A stretch of DNA of 29,728 bases from Pseudoramibacter faecis (GCF_036289405.1 NZ_JAYFFI010000024.1:1-29728), one strand, 5' to 3'. Numbered from the stretch's first letter, positions 20,423 to 29,602 are shown. Notes: generated by a model from the sequence alone, not told the origin. A program made the numbers and translations.

Positions 20423-23119
20423 TCAGGCCGCGTTCCGGCGACGCCGGAAATGCAGGGCCGCCCCGAGCGCAGCGCCGCCGACCATGGCCAGCACCGCCGG
20501 CAACGGATGCTTTTTCAAACCGGATGCGGGAATGACTTCGCGCCTATTCCGGAAAGTAACCCATTCGCTCCGCTTCAGCGTTTGTTTGGCTGTTGTTAAA
20601 TCCGATTTATAATCGGCCGACCCCGGTTCCGTTCCCGACGCCGTGATCGCATACTGGGTGGTGTAGCCATCCGGCGCTGCTGTGTCCTCGATGATCGTAT
20701 AAGCCGCGCCATAGGGCAGCGTCAGCGATAATTCATCGCCGTTTTTCAACTCAGCGGTAAACACTTTCATCGAATCGTCTGCCTGTATCCAGCCACTCGG
20801 CGTTTCTGTCAGAGCCTTCGTTAAATTCAGCGTGAATTTAAACTTTTTATTTTTGTCTCCCATATTCCCATCGACGCGTTTTCGAAGGGTCAGGGTGAAG
20901 GATTTGGCATGATTGGTAAACGTGACTCTGGATGCGGTATTGCCTTCCACCATATGCCCATTGTCATCGTCTTTCTTCGTCATATTCGGCGCCGTGCCGA
21001 TCCAATGTTCATAGGTTTCATCAGAAGCCGCATGCTCGTAGCCGTCCGGCAGGTCCGTTTCTTCAACTGCGTATTTGGTGCCGCTGGGAAGATTGGGAAT
21101 GCTGGCCGTCTGGCCGGCTTCCAGCACGATAGTCCCGCCGCTTGTGACAGTGCCGCCCGCACCGCTGACCGGATTGCCGTTTTTGTCCCGAACCGTATAG
21201 GCATACGCGTTCGTATCTGTGCCACCGCCGGGCTTTGTAAGCGTCAGCTTGAATTTAAACCGCGTGCCGGCCGGGATCTCCGTTCCCTCCGGCGAGACTT
21301 TTTTGGTGATGTCGATGCGGCCTTTTCGGGTATTCGTGGCTTTAAGCTCCGTCAATGGCGTATTGTGATTATTTTTATCTATCATCGCTGTCGCAGAGTT
21401 ATTCAGCATCGGATGATAGATCGGCGAATTAAATTCATATTTGGTCCCGGTGCCTGCTTCTTCGATAATATAGTCATGGCCGGCTTCCAGCACGCCATCC
21501 GTATCTGTCTGAAGTCCCGGCGCGATCGAAATTTCTTTTTCCCAATGATTGTCATCTTTCAATTCAACCGGCGTGGCCGTCTGTGTCGCCTGACCCTTAT
21601 CCCGATAAAGCGTGAGCTTAATCGACTCGGGCCTGTCCGGATCGAGATTATCCGTCCAAATTTTTTTAACCTTAATTTTCGTTCCCGTCAAAGGGATCGG
21701 ATCGGGATTGGTAAAGTTCCCGCTGCCATTGGCTCGTTTCGTGCCGGTCCAGGTCCCGTCGGCATTCTTTTTATACGTAAAGCCATCATGAGAATAGCTT
21801 CCGTCCGGATTTGGCGTGGCGCCATCCGGCAGCACATTGGTCGTCCGCGTTTCAATCTGGGTAAAGGTGATGCCATTACCGCTGTCGGTATTGGTTTTTA
21901 ATGAATAACCATCTCCCTCCTTAACGATTTGCGATTTTTTGTCAGCGCTCAGACTGTCGTAGGTCTTAACCCCGTTGTTCAGATCCGCCACCAGGTCATA
22001 AGCTTCCTGACGGGGCCAAACCGTGAAGGAGAGCGTATAGGTCACGCCGTCTTCCAATTCCATATCGCCGAGATCCCAAATAACCTGATTGCCGTTAACC
22101 CTAGCTTTTTGCGCATCCGATGGCGTCCATGCGGCCCCGTTCTTCGTGTATTTAAAATCTCCGGGCTTTCCATGGACGAATGCGCTGGAGGTCAGGCTGG
22201 TTAGTCCATCTTTCAGCGTCACATTTTTATAGCCCATGCTGTTGGTAATGGATGCCACAATATTTTTAAAGGCCGCCTTCAATGCCGCTTCATCGTCCGC
22301 TTTATAATAATTGTCTGGTGCCCCAGTTTTGGTCGCCAAGTTTTTCATGCGCGCCGCATCGCCAAAAGTGCCAACGGTATAAAAAGCGGCGCCGCCGTCA
22401 ACGATGTTTTTGGCCTGCACCAACGCATATTGAAAGTTTTTGCCGTTGTTGTCGCTGTTGCCGCTGCCGTAATAATAATTGGGAGCACTGCCGTGCTGCG
22501 CATTTTCGCCCCAATTGCTCCCGCCGCCTTTTGTGTTTCGGTACGTCGGGTTGCCGTCGGAAACAAAAATCACATGTTTTTTAGCATCTGCTCTCGGTTG
22601 CACGCCGTCGGCTTTTTGCAGCGCGTCTTCCCAGTTGGTGCCGCCACCGTTTCCCCCCGGGGTGCGATAACCATTCACAATGCTTTTTAATGCAGTGGCA
22701 TTGCTCGACCACGACGTTGCATTGTTGGCCCGCGTCGCAAAGGACACCAGCGAAATCCGCACGCTTCCCGGATTGGTCGCATTATTGGCCAGTAACTGAT
22801 CAATCATCGTATTGGTGGCCGACTTGGCGACAGCCAAACGCGTTTTACCACCGCCTGCCGGGTAATCCATACTATTGGAAATATCAAACACAATCACCAC
22901 ATCGGCTTTACCGCTCTCCGAGGTGGAACTGGCTGTGCCCGTCACGCTCAGCGAGAGTTTGTAGGTTCCGTCGCCGTTGGGCTCCAGTTTCTTTTCAAAT
23001 TTCGGCGGGGTTGCCGTGTTCTCCGCCGCGAGCGCCCCGCTGGGCAACAACGCGGCCAGGCCCAGCAGCGCGATCAGCACACCCAGCCAAAGCCATCGTC
23101 TTCTCTTCATCCTTTCCAT
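20423..23119 (-). CDS. Pilus tip protein with von Willebrand A domain and Cna-B repeats
   Basis: This is an 898-residue secreted adhesin candidate. The signal peptide (about 1-31, ending ALAA) is followed by a vWA domain of roughly 220 residues with MIDAS DISNS (79-83) and VIFVSDGNPT. A stalk continues with a Cna-B domain (IKVKKIWTDNLDPDRPESIK). Two to three further pilin-type beta domains start at GRIDITKKVSPEG and FTLTLRKRVDGNMGDKNKKF, each with EET/IED acceptor-type motifs and closing N residues. The C-terminus has IPASG (863-867), a hydrophobic helix and RRRR, a non-canonical sorting signal. Metal-dependent binding to a host ligand is expected from the MIDAS. The region around 170-190 of the vWA domain is rich in Gly, Asn and Tyr. 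First structural gene after the regulator; ribosome site AAAGGAG. Confidence 0.92.
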   Translation of the reverse strand: MERMKRRRWLWLGVLIALLGLAALLPSGALAAENTATPPKFEKKLEPNGDGTYKLSLSVTGTASSTSESGKADVVIVFDISNSMDYPAGGGKTRLAVAKSATNTMIDQLLANNATNPGSVRISLVSFATRANNATSWSSNATALKSIVNGYRTPGGNGGGTNWEDALQKADGVQPRADAKKHVIFVSDGNPTYRNTKGGGSNWGENAQHGSAPNYYYGSGNSDNNGKNFQYALVQAKNIVDGGAAFYTVGTFGDAARMKNLATKTGAPDNYYKADDEAALKAAFKNIVASITNSMGYKNVTLKDGLTSLTSSAFVHGKPGDFKYTKNGAAWTPSDAQKARVNGNQVIWDLGDMELEDGVTYTLSFTVWPRQEAYDLVADLNNGVKTYDSLSADKKSQIVKEGDGYSLKTNTDSGNGITFTQIETRTTNVLPDGATPNPDGSYSHDGFTYKKNADGTWTGTKRANGSGNFTNPDPIPLTGTKIKVKKIWTDNLDPDRPESIKLTLYRDKGQATQTATPVELKDDNHWEKEISIAPGLQTDTDGVLEAGHDYIIEEAGTGTKYEFNSPIYHPMLNNSATAMIDKNNHNTPLTELKATNTRKGRIDITKKVSPEGTEIPAGTRFKFKLTLTKPGGGTDTNAYAYTVRDKNGNPVSGAGGTVTSGGTIVLEAGQTASIPNLPSGTKYAVEETDLPDGYEHAASDETYEHWIGTAPNMTKKDDDNGHMVEGNTASRVTFTNHAKSFTLTLRKRVDGNMGDKNKKFKFTLNLTKALTETPSGWIQADDSMKVFTAELKNGDELSLTLPYGAAYTIIEDTAAPDGYTTQYAITASGTEPGSADYKSDLTTAKQTLKRSEWVTFRNRREVIPASGLKKHPLPAVLAMVGGAALGAALHFRRRRNAA

Positions 23120-23153
23120 GATTACTCCTTTCTTTCCCGTGTTGCCGTCCGCA

Positions 23154-25607
23154 TCAAATCAGCCTGCGGCTTCTGGCGGCCATCACCGCCTCGGTCTTAC
23201 TGTGAACGCCCAATTTGCGATAGGTTTCTTTGTTGTAGTATTTCACCCCGGCCTCGGAAAGGCCCACTGCCTCGCCGATTTCTTTGGCCGTCAGCCCCTC
23301 GGCCTGATGCTTTAAAATGGTCAGCGCCATTTCCGACAGGTTCACGGGCGATTCGCCTTTGCCCTTCAAGTAATCGGGATAAAGTTCCGCCATGCACCGG
23401 CTCTCCGCCAGCACCTGCTTTTTAAAGCCAGCATCGTGCCAGAGAAAATGCCCTTTGTGAAACAGCGGCGCAAGCACCGGCCCCTCCCGGGTCAGAATGC
23501 GCACCAGGTGATAATCCTCCGCCTCAGTGATCGCGTCCTGCAGCAGGGTTCTCCAAGCGGATTCTCCCAGGCGATACAGGGTGATGGCCATAAGCACCGT
23601 CACTTCAATCCCCAGATAAACGCGGTTGCGGCGTCTGGCAAACACCAAAAGCCGCTGCAATAAACTTTGGGCCTTCTTCAACCGCCCCCAGGCGAGATAA
23701 ACCCGCACCTTTGCCAAATAATAAAAAGCGTCCAAACTGTTAAAGGCCGTTTCATTACTGTTTTCCCGGTTCAGCCAGACGGCAATCCGCGGATCCCGCC
23801 CCTGGTAAAGCATCAGCCGCACGGCCATCGCCTCCACATTGACTGTCAACTCCGGCGCTTCGTCCATCGTGCGCTCCAGCAGGCCTTCCACCATGTCCAA
23901 CGCCTCGTCCGCTGCATGGTCGAACATATACTGCTGGGCCAGCAGCGTTACCGCCACAAATACATAGGCGAGTTTATTCTCTGCATCGGCAAGTATCAGG
24001 CCACGCTGAATGGTCATGGCCGTTTGCGGACTGCTCTCGCCGCGTTCAAATTGGGATTCCGCCGTGACCAATAGCCGAACGCCTTTGCCAAACCGTCCGA
24101 AGAGCCGATCGATATCTGTCGGTACCAGTTCGGCGTTCCGCCGATTTTCCCGGATCCAATCGCAAAAATCTCGAAGCCCGTTCATAATGGAAGGCGTTTC
24201 GCCGCAAAGCGAAATCCGATCCATCACGTTTTTTCCGCTGGGCGAATCGGTGGTCTTCGCGATATTTTCCCATTTCAAAAGCTGATGGATCACCTGAGCA
24301 CTGCTGTGGGTCGGCAGCACCACATCCAGAAAGATAATGCGCTCCCGGGCCAACTGCCGCTCGCCGGGTGAAGCCGTCTGCGCTGCTGTCAGCAGCGCCT
24401 GATACCACGCTTCACTGGCCTCGTCGTGAAAAGACAGGGCCTCGATCACGCTCATGGCGGCCATCAGCGCCGCATTCCCGCGAATAACCTCGGCCGGCAG
24501 CGCCAGATAATATCGACGCAGCTGCCAGAAATGGCGCAGCCGCACCGAGGACGCCGCGCTCGCAATGAGCAGCTGCGACCTGCGCGCTCCGTCACCGCTT
24601 TTCTCAGCCATCTCGACGGCTTTAATCAGGTCGCCGGCCCGTTCGTAACCCAAACTGGCCCGCCGGTAAATCGCCGCAACGGCCTTCGCCGTATTTTTCA
24701 GCTTCAGCTGTTTTTCCAAAAACTGCCGGAAAGGTTCATAAATTTGATAGCGCATTTCGCGGTGGCGACGAAAAGTGCAAATAAATCCGCCGTACTCCTG
24801 GCATTCCAGCAAGTAGGCCCCCGCTTGATCGCTCTCGGCAATGACCTGCGCCATCGGCAGGGTAAAATCGTCCACCACCGACAGCTTCATCAAGAAAACC
24901 ATCAATGCATCCGGCCACCACCGGCACGCCCAATGCGCCATCAGTTCGCCAAAGGCGTTCTCCAGACGATCGATCATCGGCTGGCTGATCAGTTTTCCAC
25001 GCTCAGCGCCACCGCTTTCGGCCACACCTTCCAGGATGACCCTTGCGGCCATCCGCAGCGCCAGGGGATTGCCCATGATAAGCGCCCGCAGATGCGCGTT
25101 TTCGCTTGAGGATATTTTAAGTCCCTGCCGTGCCAGATATTCCCGCTGTTTCTCTTCCGAAAAAACCAGATCTTTTTCGCCGATTTCCGCAAAGGGATAA
25201 TAAACATAAAGGGGCGCGAGCCACCGGGGCATCATCGACCGTGAAATGAGCACAAGCCACACATCTTTCTGCCGGATAAGCCGTTCCACTGCGAGATAAA
25301 AGGCTTCTCGGCGGTCTTCGGTAAGCACTTCCAGATCGTCGATCACCACGGCAAAGGGCGAATGCGTGCCCGCCTCTGCCGTCAGATCCACCGCTTCAGT
25401 GCGAATTGCCGAATAATAGGCGAAAGCACTGTCCTTTAAAAAATAAGTAATTAAAGACGTTTTGCCCGTGCCCATCACCCCATGGAGATAAACCGTTTGT
25501 TTTTGTTTCCTGGCCTGGGCCAATTTATGAAGGGCCGCCTGAGGCGGCAAATATTTTTCATCGAGGGTCCGTCCGTCGTGAACGGGTTTCTGTTCGATTC
25601 GCTTCAT
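23154..25607 (-). CDS. LuxR-type regulator with ATPase domain (MalT-like), pilus locus
   Basis: This is an 817-residue cytoplasmic transcription factor of the large ATP-binding LuxR (LAL/MalT-like) kind. The N-terminal STAND-type ATPase has Walker A GVMGTGKTS (about 43-51) and Walker B FAVVIDDLE. A long helical repeat region follows (TPR-like, about 300-740). The last 60 residues form a LuxR helix-turn-helix (LTAKEIGEAVGLSEAGVKYY, then RKLGVHSKTEAV). Usually such proteins are activators switched on by a ligand that also needs ATP. Only 34 bases without a terminator separate it from the tip gene, so it is probably cotranscribed with and controls the pilus genes. The start chosen is the ATG after AAGGAAG; the longer frame lacks a ribosome site. 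Confidence 0.88.
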   Translation of the reverse strand: MKRIEQKPVHDGRTLDEKYLPPQAALHKLAQARKQKQTVYLHGVMGTGKTSLITYFLKDSAFAYYSAIRTEAVDLTAEAGTHSPFAVVIDDLEVLTEDRREAFYLAVERLIRQKDVWLVLISRSMMPRWLAPLYVYYPFAEIGEKDLVFSEEKQREYLARQGLKISSSENAHLRALIMGNPLALRMAARVILEGVAESGGAERGKLISQPMIDRLENAFGELMAHWACRWWPDALMVFLMKLSVVDDFTLPMAQVIAESDQAGAYLLECQEYGGFICTFRRHREMRYQIYEPFRQFLEKQLKLKNTAKAVAAIYRRASLGYERAGDLIKAVEMAEKSGDGARRSQLLIASAASSVRLRHFWQLRRYYLALPAEVIRGNAALMAAMSVIEALSFHDEASEAWYQALLTAAQTASPGERQLARERIIFLDVVLPTHSSAQVIHQLLKWENIAKTTDSPSGKNVMDRISLCGETPSIMNGLRDFCDWIRENRRNAELVPTDIDRLFGRFGKGVRLLVTAESQFERGESSPQTAMTIQRGLILADAENKLAYVFVAVTLLAQQYMFDHAADEALDMVEGLLERTMDEAPELTVNVEAMAVRLMLYQGRDPRIAVWLNRENSNETAFNSLDAFYYLAKVRVYLAWGRLKKAQSLLQRLLVFARRRNRVYLGIEVTVLMAITLYRLGESAWRTLLQDAITEAEDYHLVRILTREGPVLAPLFHKGHFLWHDAGFKKQVLAESRCMAELYPDYLKGKGESPVNLSEMALTILKHQAEGLTAKEIGEAVGLSEAGVKYYNKETYRKLGVHSKTEAVMAARSRRLI

Positions 25608-25674
25608 AATTGTTCTTCCTTTTTGAGCTCGATGATTCTGCAATCGCACTTTCTGCCAAAAATAAGTGTTGTTA

Positions 25675-25723
25675 ATTATAATACTTAATATTCTATTAAA
25701 AGTAAACTATCCATTCGGATAGT
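25675..25723 (-). promoter_or_regulatory. Probable promoter and operator of the pilus operon
   Basis: A perfect TATAAT (25675-25680, minus strand) lies 68 bases before the regulator gene. The -35 position (25698-25703) is poor. The perfect inverted repeat ACTATCC-ATTC-GGATAGT (25706-25723) sits immediately upstream of it, the usual place for an activator site. Confidence 0.55.
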
Positions 25724-26051
25724 AAATGCCTTCCTCTTCTTTATTCTAAATTTATTTTGTATTTGTTTTCATACACAGGCTATGCCTTTGCTCCGCCGGC
25801 GATTCAAATGCTTTTTCGCTATTTGGGCCAAGATCGCTGTTTTGCCCCTTTTTTCCAATTCTGCCCATATTGGAATGATTTTATAAAAACTTTAAATGCT
25901 CAATTTTTCATTCTTTGCCATATCAAACACCGTGTAAAATTTTTTAATTTACCGTTCGAATTTTAGGATTCCATGCTTTCAAAAACAGCGCGTATCCTCT
26001 TCTTCCACATCATTTGCCAATCAACAACCTTCGCTTTTAAAAGCAAACAAT
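25724..26051. other. AT-rich intergenic region between pilus regulator and rml operon
   Basis: No gene, RNA or repeat could be supported on either strand. It contains only short frames of low-complexity AT-rich sequence. It separates the start of the pilus operon from the end of the rhamnose operon. Confidence 0.6.
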
Positions 26052-26085
26052 TAAAAACCTCCCGATCCAAAATCGAGAGGTTTTG
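26052..26085 (-). terminator. Terminator of the rml operon
   Basis: A 13-base-pair stem (AAAACCTCTCGAT with ATCGGGAGGTTTT, G-T pair included) with a five-base loop is followed by a T-run on the minus strand. T residues also follow on the plus strand, so it may work in both directions. Confidence 0.88.
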
Positions 26086-26115
26086 CTTTTAGTAAATTTT
26101 ACGGCGCCGGATCCA

Positions 26116-27012
26116 TTATCGCTTATTTTTCAGCGCCTGCAGGTAACGGCTCAGGGCATCCCGCCAATCCGGCAGGGGATCAAAGCCGTTTGCCGCAAGT
26201 TTGGCTTTATCCAGCCGGCTGTTGAAGGGGCGCGCCGCTATCGATTGACCATACTCCGCCGTCGTCACCGGGATCACCTCGGCGGCAATGCCCGCCTGGC
26301 GGTAAATCTCTTTGGCAAAGTCATACCAGGAGATGTAGCCGCCTTCGTTAGTCGCGTGATAGGTCCCATATTTTTCCGTTTCGGCCATATCCACGAGTAG
26401 TCTGGCGAGATCGACGGTGTAGGTCGGCGTGCCGATTTGGTCGTTCACCACCCGCACGCTGTCGTGAGTTTTCCCCACTGCCAGCATGGTCTTGATGAAG
26501 TTGCCGCCGTTTTGGCCGAACACCCAGGCGATGCGCACGATAAAATGCCGGTCCACCAGGGCGCGCACGGCTTCTTCCCCGGCGAGTTTGGTGCGCCCGT
26601 ACACGTTGAGCGGCGCGTAATCGGTATTGTCCGGCTGCCAAGGCGCGCTGCCCTGCCCGTCAAACACATAATCCGTCGAGAGATAGATCAGCTTGCAGCC
26701 AGCCGCCGCGCAGGCCTGTGCGATGTTGCGCGTGCCGTCCGCATTCACCGCCGTCACCTTGGGGATATTCGCCGGATCCTCGGCGGCATCCACCGCCGTC
26801 CACGCCGCGCAGTGCACCACCGCGTCCGGCGCCACGTCGCGGGTCAGCCGCGCCACCGCCGCTTCGTCGGTAATATCCAGCGGGCGGTAATCATCATAGG
26901 CGTCGTTTGCCGGCGCCAGATCCGTCCCCACCGCCTCAAATCCACGGGCCGTAAGTTCCGCCATCACGTCGGCGCCCAGCTGGCCGCCGACTCCTGTCAC
27001 CAAAAATCGCAT
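26116..27012 (-). CDS. rmlD: dTDP-4-dehydrorhamnose reductase
   Basis: This is the last step of dTDP-L-rhamnose synthesis: NAD(P)H-dependent reduction of dTDP-6-deoxy-L-lyxo-4-hexulose. The 298-residue protein has the short-chain dehydrogenase Rossmann motif TGVGGQLGADV (6-16), STDYVFDG (112-119) and the catalytic Tyr138-x3-Lys142 in YGRTKLAGE. IAWVFGQNGGNF and the C-terminal RPFNSRLDKAKL are typical RmlD residues. It is the final gene of the operon, starting nine bases after rmlB, and is followed by a terminator. Confidence 0.96.
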   Translation of the reverse strand: MRFLVTGVGGQLGADVMAELTARGFEAVGTDLAPANDAYDDYRPLDITDEAAVARLTRDVAPDAVVHCAAWTAVDAAEDPANIPKVTAVNADGTRNIAQACAAAGCKLIYLSTDYVFDGQGSAPWQPDNTDYAPLNVYGRTKLAGEEAVRALVDRHFIVRIAWVFGQNGGNFIKTMLAVGKTHDSVRVVNDQIGTPTYTVDLARLLVDMAETEKYGTYHATNEGGYISWYDFAKEIYRQAGIAAEVIPVTTAEYGQSIAARPFNSRLDKAKLAANGFDPLPDWRDALSRYLQALKNKR

Positions 27013-27021
27013 AGCCGCACC

Positions 27022-28053
27022 TCAAAGTCGTTCCCGGCCGCCGTACATCCTGGCGTAATAGTCCCGGTATTCGCCGCTGATGATGGCCTCCCACCAATCG
27101 CGGTGGGTCAGATACCAGTCGATGGTCTTGTCGATGCCCTGGGCAAAGGAGGTCGCCGGCAGCCAGCCCAGCTCGCTGTGGATCTTCGTCGGGTCAATGG
27201 CGTAGCGCCGGTCGTGGCCCTTGCGGTCGGCCACGTGGGTGATGAGGCTTTCGGGCTTGCCCAGCTTTTGGCAGATCAGGCGCACGATGTCGATGTTGCG
27301 CATCTCGTTGTGGCCGCCGACGTTATACACCTCGCCGACGCGGCCGTCGTGCACGATGCGGTCGATGGCCGCGCAGTGATCCGTCACATAAAGCCAGTCC
27401 CGCACGTTCTCCCCTTTGCCGTAAACCGGCAGCGGTTTGTCGGCCAGCGCATTGGCAATCATTAACGGAATCAGCTTTTCCGGAAAATGATAGGGCCCGT
27501 AATTATTGCTGCAGCGGCTGATGCTCACCGGCAGGCCGTAAGTCCGGTGATAGGCCAGCGTCAAAAGGTCCGCGCTGGCTTTGGAGGCGCTGTAGGGCGA
27601 GCTCGTGTGGATCGGCGTCTCTTCCGTAAAGAAAAGATCCGGCCGGTCCAGGGGCAGATCGCCGTAAACCTCGTCGGTGCTCACCTGGTGGTAGCGCCCG
27701 ATGCCGTGGGCCCGGCAGGCGTCCATCAGCACCGAAGTGCCGATGATGTTGGTGCGCAGAAAAATTTCCGGATCCTCGATGCTGCGGTCCACATGGGACT
27801 CCGCCGCAAAATTGATGACGATGTCCGGATGTTCTTCTTCGAAAAGCGCCGCCACCGCCTGGCGGTCGCAGATGTCCGCGCGCACAAAACGAAAACGGGG
27901 ATTATCCATCGCGGGGGCCAGGGTGCTCAGGTTGCCGGCATAGGTCAGTTTGTCCAGGCAGATCACCCGGTCCTCCGGATGCTCGGCCAGCCAATAGTGC
28001 ACGCAGTTGCCGCCGATAAAGCCGGCCCCGCCGGTGATGATCACGGTACTCAT
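27022..28053 (-). CDS. rmlB: dTDP-glucose 4,6-dehydratase
   Basis: This is the second step of the pathway, NAD+-dependent dehydration of dTDP-glucose to the 4-keto-6-deoxy sugar. At 343 residues it has normal length. NAD-binding motif GGAGFIGGN (8-16), the catalytic STDEVYG with Asp127-Glu128, and Tyr154-x3-Lys158 in YSASKASADLL are all present. Further family blocks are NFAAESHVDRSI, NNYGPYHFPEKLIP and YGKGENVRDWLYV. The start overlaps the end of rmlC by four bases, showing translational coupling. Confidence 0.97.
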   Translation of the reverse strand: MSTVIITGGAGFIGGNCVHYWLAEHPEDRVICLDKLTYAGNLSTLAPAMDNPRFRFVRADICDRQAVAALFEEEHPDIVINFAAESHVDRSIEDPEIFLRTNIIGTSVLMDACRAHGIGRYHQVSTDEVYGDLPLDRPDLFFTEETPIHTSSPYSASKASADLLTLAYHRTYGLPVSISRCSNNYGPYHFPEKLIPLMIANALADKPLPVYGKGENVRDWLYVTDHCAAIDRIVHDGRVGEVYNVGGHNEMRNIDIVRLICQKLGKPESLITHVADRKGHDRRYAIDPTKIHSELGWLPATSFAQGIDKTIDWYLTHRDWWEAIISGEYRDYYARMYGGRERL

Positions 28054-28616
28054 GCGCGGGCCTCCTCATAAACAAAATTGCAGTCGCTGTCGGCCAAAAG
28101 CGGCGAGGTCATATCCTTCTCCGAAAGGATCGGGTCGGCGATGCCCCAGGCCACCCCGATGGCCGGATCGTTAAAACGGATGCCGCGGTCATGCTCGGGA
28201 CTATAGAGATTGTCCACCTTGTAGGCAAATTCGACATCGTCCGTCAGCGTCACAAAGCCGTGCCCAAACCCCCGGGGGATAAAGAGCATGCGCTTGTTCT
28301 CTGCCGAAAGTTCGACGCCCACCCAATGGCGGTAGGCCGGGCTGCCGGCGCGCAGATCCACGGCCACATCCATCACCGTGCCCCGCACCACACTGACGAG
28401 CTTGGCCTGGGCCATGGGCGCGTTCTGAAAGTGAATGCCCCGGAGCGTGCCGCATTTGGCCGTGTAGGAGCGGTTGTCCTGCACGAAAATGTTGTCGATG
28501 CCGATGGCCGCAAACGCCGCCGTCGAATAAGTTTCCATAAAATAGCCGCGGTGGTCGCCAAAAACCCTGGGCTCCACCACGCAGACGCCCGGTATGCTTG
28601 TTTCGATGCGTTTCAT
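28050..28616 (-). CDS. rmlC: dTDP-4-dehydrorhamnose 3,5-epimerase
   Basis: This is the third step of the pathway, inverting C3 and C5 of the 4-keto sugar. The 188-residue cupin has GDHRGYFMETY near the N-terminus, the catalytic-His block LRGIHFQ (His62; the usual form is LRGLHYQ), VVRGTVMDVAVDLR, SAENKRMLFIPRGFGHGF, and the YSPEHDRGIRFNDP region with its conserved Tyr and Asp. It lies one base after rmlA and overlaps rmlB. Confidence 0.96.
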   Translation of the reverse strand: MKRIETSIPGVCVVEPRVFGDHRGYFMETYSTAAFAAIGIDNIFVQDNRSYTAKCGTLRGIHFQNAPMAQAKLVSVVRGTVMDVAVDLRAGSPAYRHWVGVELSAENKRMLFIPRGFGHGFVTLTDDVEFAYKVDNLYSPEHDRGIRFNDPAIGVAWGIADPILSEKDMTSPLLADSDCNFVYEEARA

Positions 28617-28617
28617 A

Positions 28618-29502
28618 TCAGTAAATGACCTTCCCTTCTGCCACTGTTTTCAGATACTGGCCATAGGGGCTTTTGCCGTAGCGCGCCGCCGCCGCCATCA
28701 GCGCGTCCCGACTGACCCAGCCGTTGATATAGCCGATTTCTTCCGGCGCGGAGATGGTAATGCCCTGGCGCTTTTCGATGGTGCGGACAAAATCCGCCGC
28801 CGTGAGCAGGCTGTCCATCGTGCCGGTATCCAGCCAGGCAAAGCCCCGCCCCAGCCGCTTGACGTCCAGAATGCCCGCATCTAGATACATGGCGTTGAGG
28901 CTCGTGATTTCGAGCTCGCCCCGGGCCGACGGCGTGACGGCGTGCGCCTTTTCGCTGACGCCCGCCGGATAAAAATAAAGCCCCGTCACCGCGTAATTGC
29001 TTTTGGGCCGCGCCGGTTTTTCCTCGATGCTCACGGCCCTGCCCCCCGCGTCAAAGGCCACGATGCCGAAGCGCTCCGGATCGTTCACATAGTAGCCGAA
29101 AACCGTCGCCCGGCCGGCCTCTGCGTTTCCCGCCGCCGAGCGCAGCAGACGACCGAACCCGTTGCCGTAAAAAATATTGTCTCCCAGCACCATGGCGCAG
29201 GCGTCGCCGGCGATAAAATCCTCGCCCAGCAAAAACGCCTGGGCCAGCCCGTCCGGCGAGGGCTGAACGACATACGACAGGCGGATGCCGAACGGGCTGC
29301 CGTCGCCGAGAAGAGCCTCGAAGCGCGGGGTGTCCTCCGGCGTGCTGATAATCAAAATATCCCGGATGCCGGCGAGCATCAGAGTGGACAGCGGATAATA
29401 AATCATCGGTTTGTCATAAACCGGAAGCAGCTGCTTGCTCGTCACCGTGGTGAGCGGGTATAGCCTTGTGCCGGCGCCGCCGGCGAGAATGATACCTTTC
29501 AT
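28618..29502 (-). CDS. rmlA: Glucose-1-phosphate thymidylyltransferase
   Basis: This is the first step of the pathway, making dTDP-glucose from dTTP and glucose-1-phosphate. The 294-residue protein has the nucleotidyltransferase signature LAGGAGTRLYPLT (6-18), SKQLLPVYDKPMIYYPLS (22-39), the metal-binding GDNIFYG and the sugar-binding EEKPARPKSNYAVTGLYFY. Normal length. It is the first gene of the rmlACBD operon, whose product L-rhamnose usually goes into cell-wall polysaccharide or glycosylated surface proteins. Confidence 0.97.
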   Translation of the reverse strand: MKGIILAGGAGTRLYPLTTVTSKQLLPVYDKPMIYYPLSTLMLAGIRDILIISTPEDTPRFEALLGDGSPFGIRLSYVVQPSPDGLAQAFLLGEDFIAGDACAMVLGDNIFYGNGFGRLLRSAAGNAEAGRATVFGYYVNDPERFGIVAFDAGGRAVSIEEKPARPKSNYAVTGLYFYPAGVSEKAHAVTPSARGELEITSLNAMYLDAGILDVKRLGRGFAWLDTGTMDSLLTAADFVRTIEKRQGITISAPEEIGYINGWVSRDALMAAAARYGKSPYGQYLKTVAEGKVIY

Positions 29503-29552
29503 GATGGCCCTTCTTTCGAGATTATTAATGCGTCGTCATTTTTACGAATTTA

Positions 29553-29581
29553 ATTATAACACGACCCGGCCATTATCGCTA
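29553..29581 (-). promoter_or_regulatory. Probable promoter of the rml operon
   Basis: A perfect TATAAT (29553-29558, minus strand) lies about 50 bases before rmlA. The -35 position reads TAGCGA, a poor match, only about 20 bases from the IS30-type transposase end; insertion may have displaced the original -35. Confidence 0.5.
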
Positions 29582-29602
29582 ATCATTGGTAATCTTGAAT
29601 TG

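Noticed and set aside
20423..23119. Thioester adhesin domain of the Cpa type in the tip protein
   Set aside because: The protein has essentially no cysteine available for a Cys-Gln thioester; the N-terminal half is a vWA domain.
25757..25966. Possible small gene in the gap between pilus regulator and rml operon
   Set aside because: No ribosome site, aromatic-rich AT-driven translation and no partner; most likely chance.
26437..27465. Plus-strand open frame (342 codons) opposite rmlB and rmlD
   Set aside because: Shadow of two certain genes; no ribosome site and no recognisable protein.
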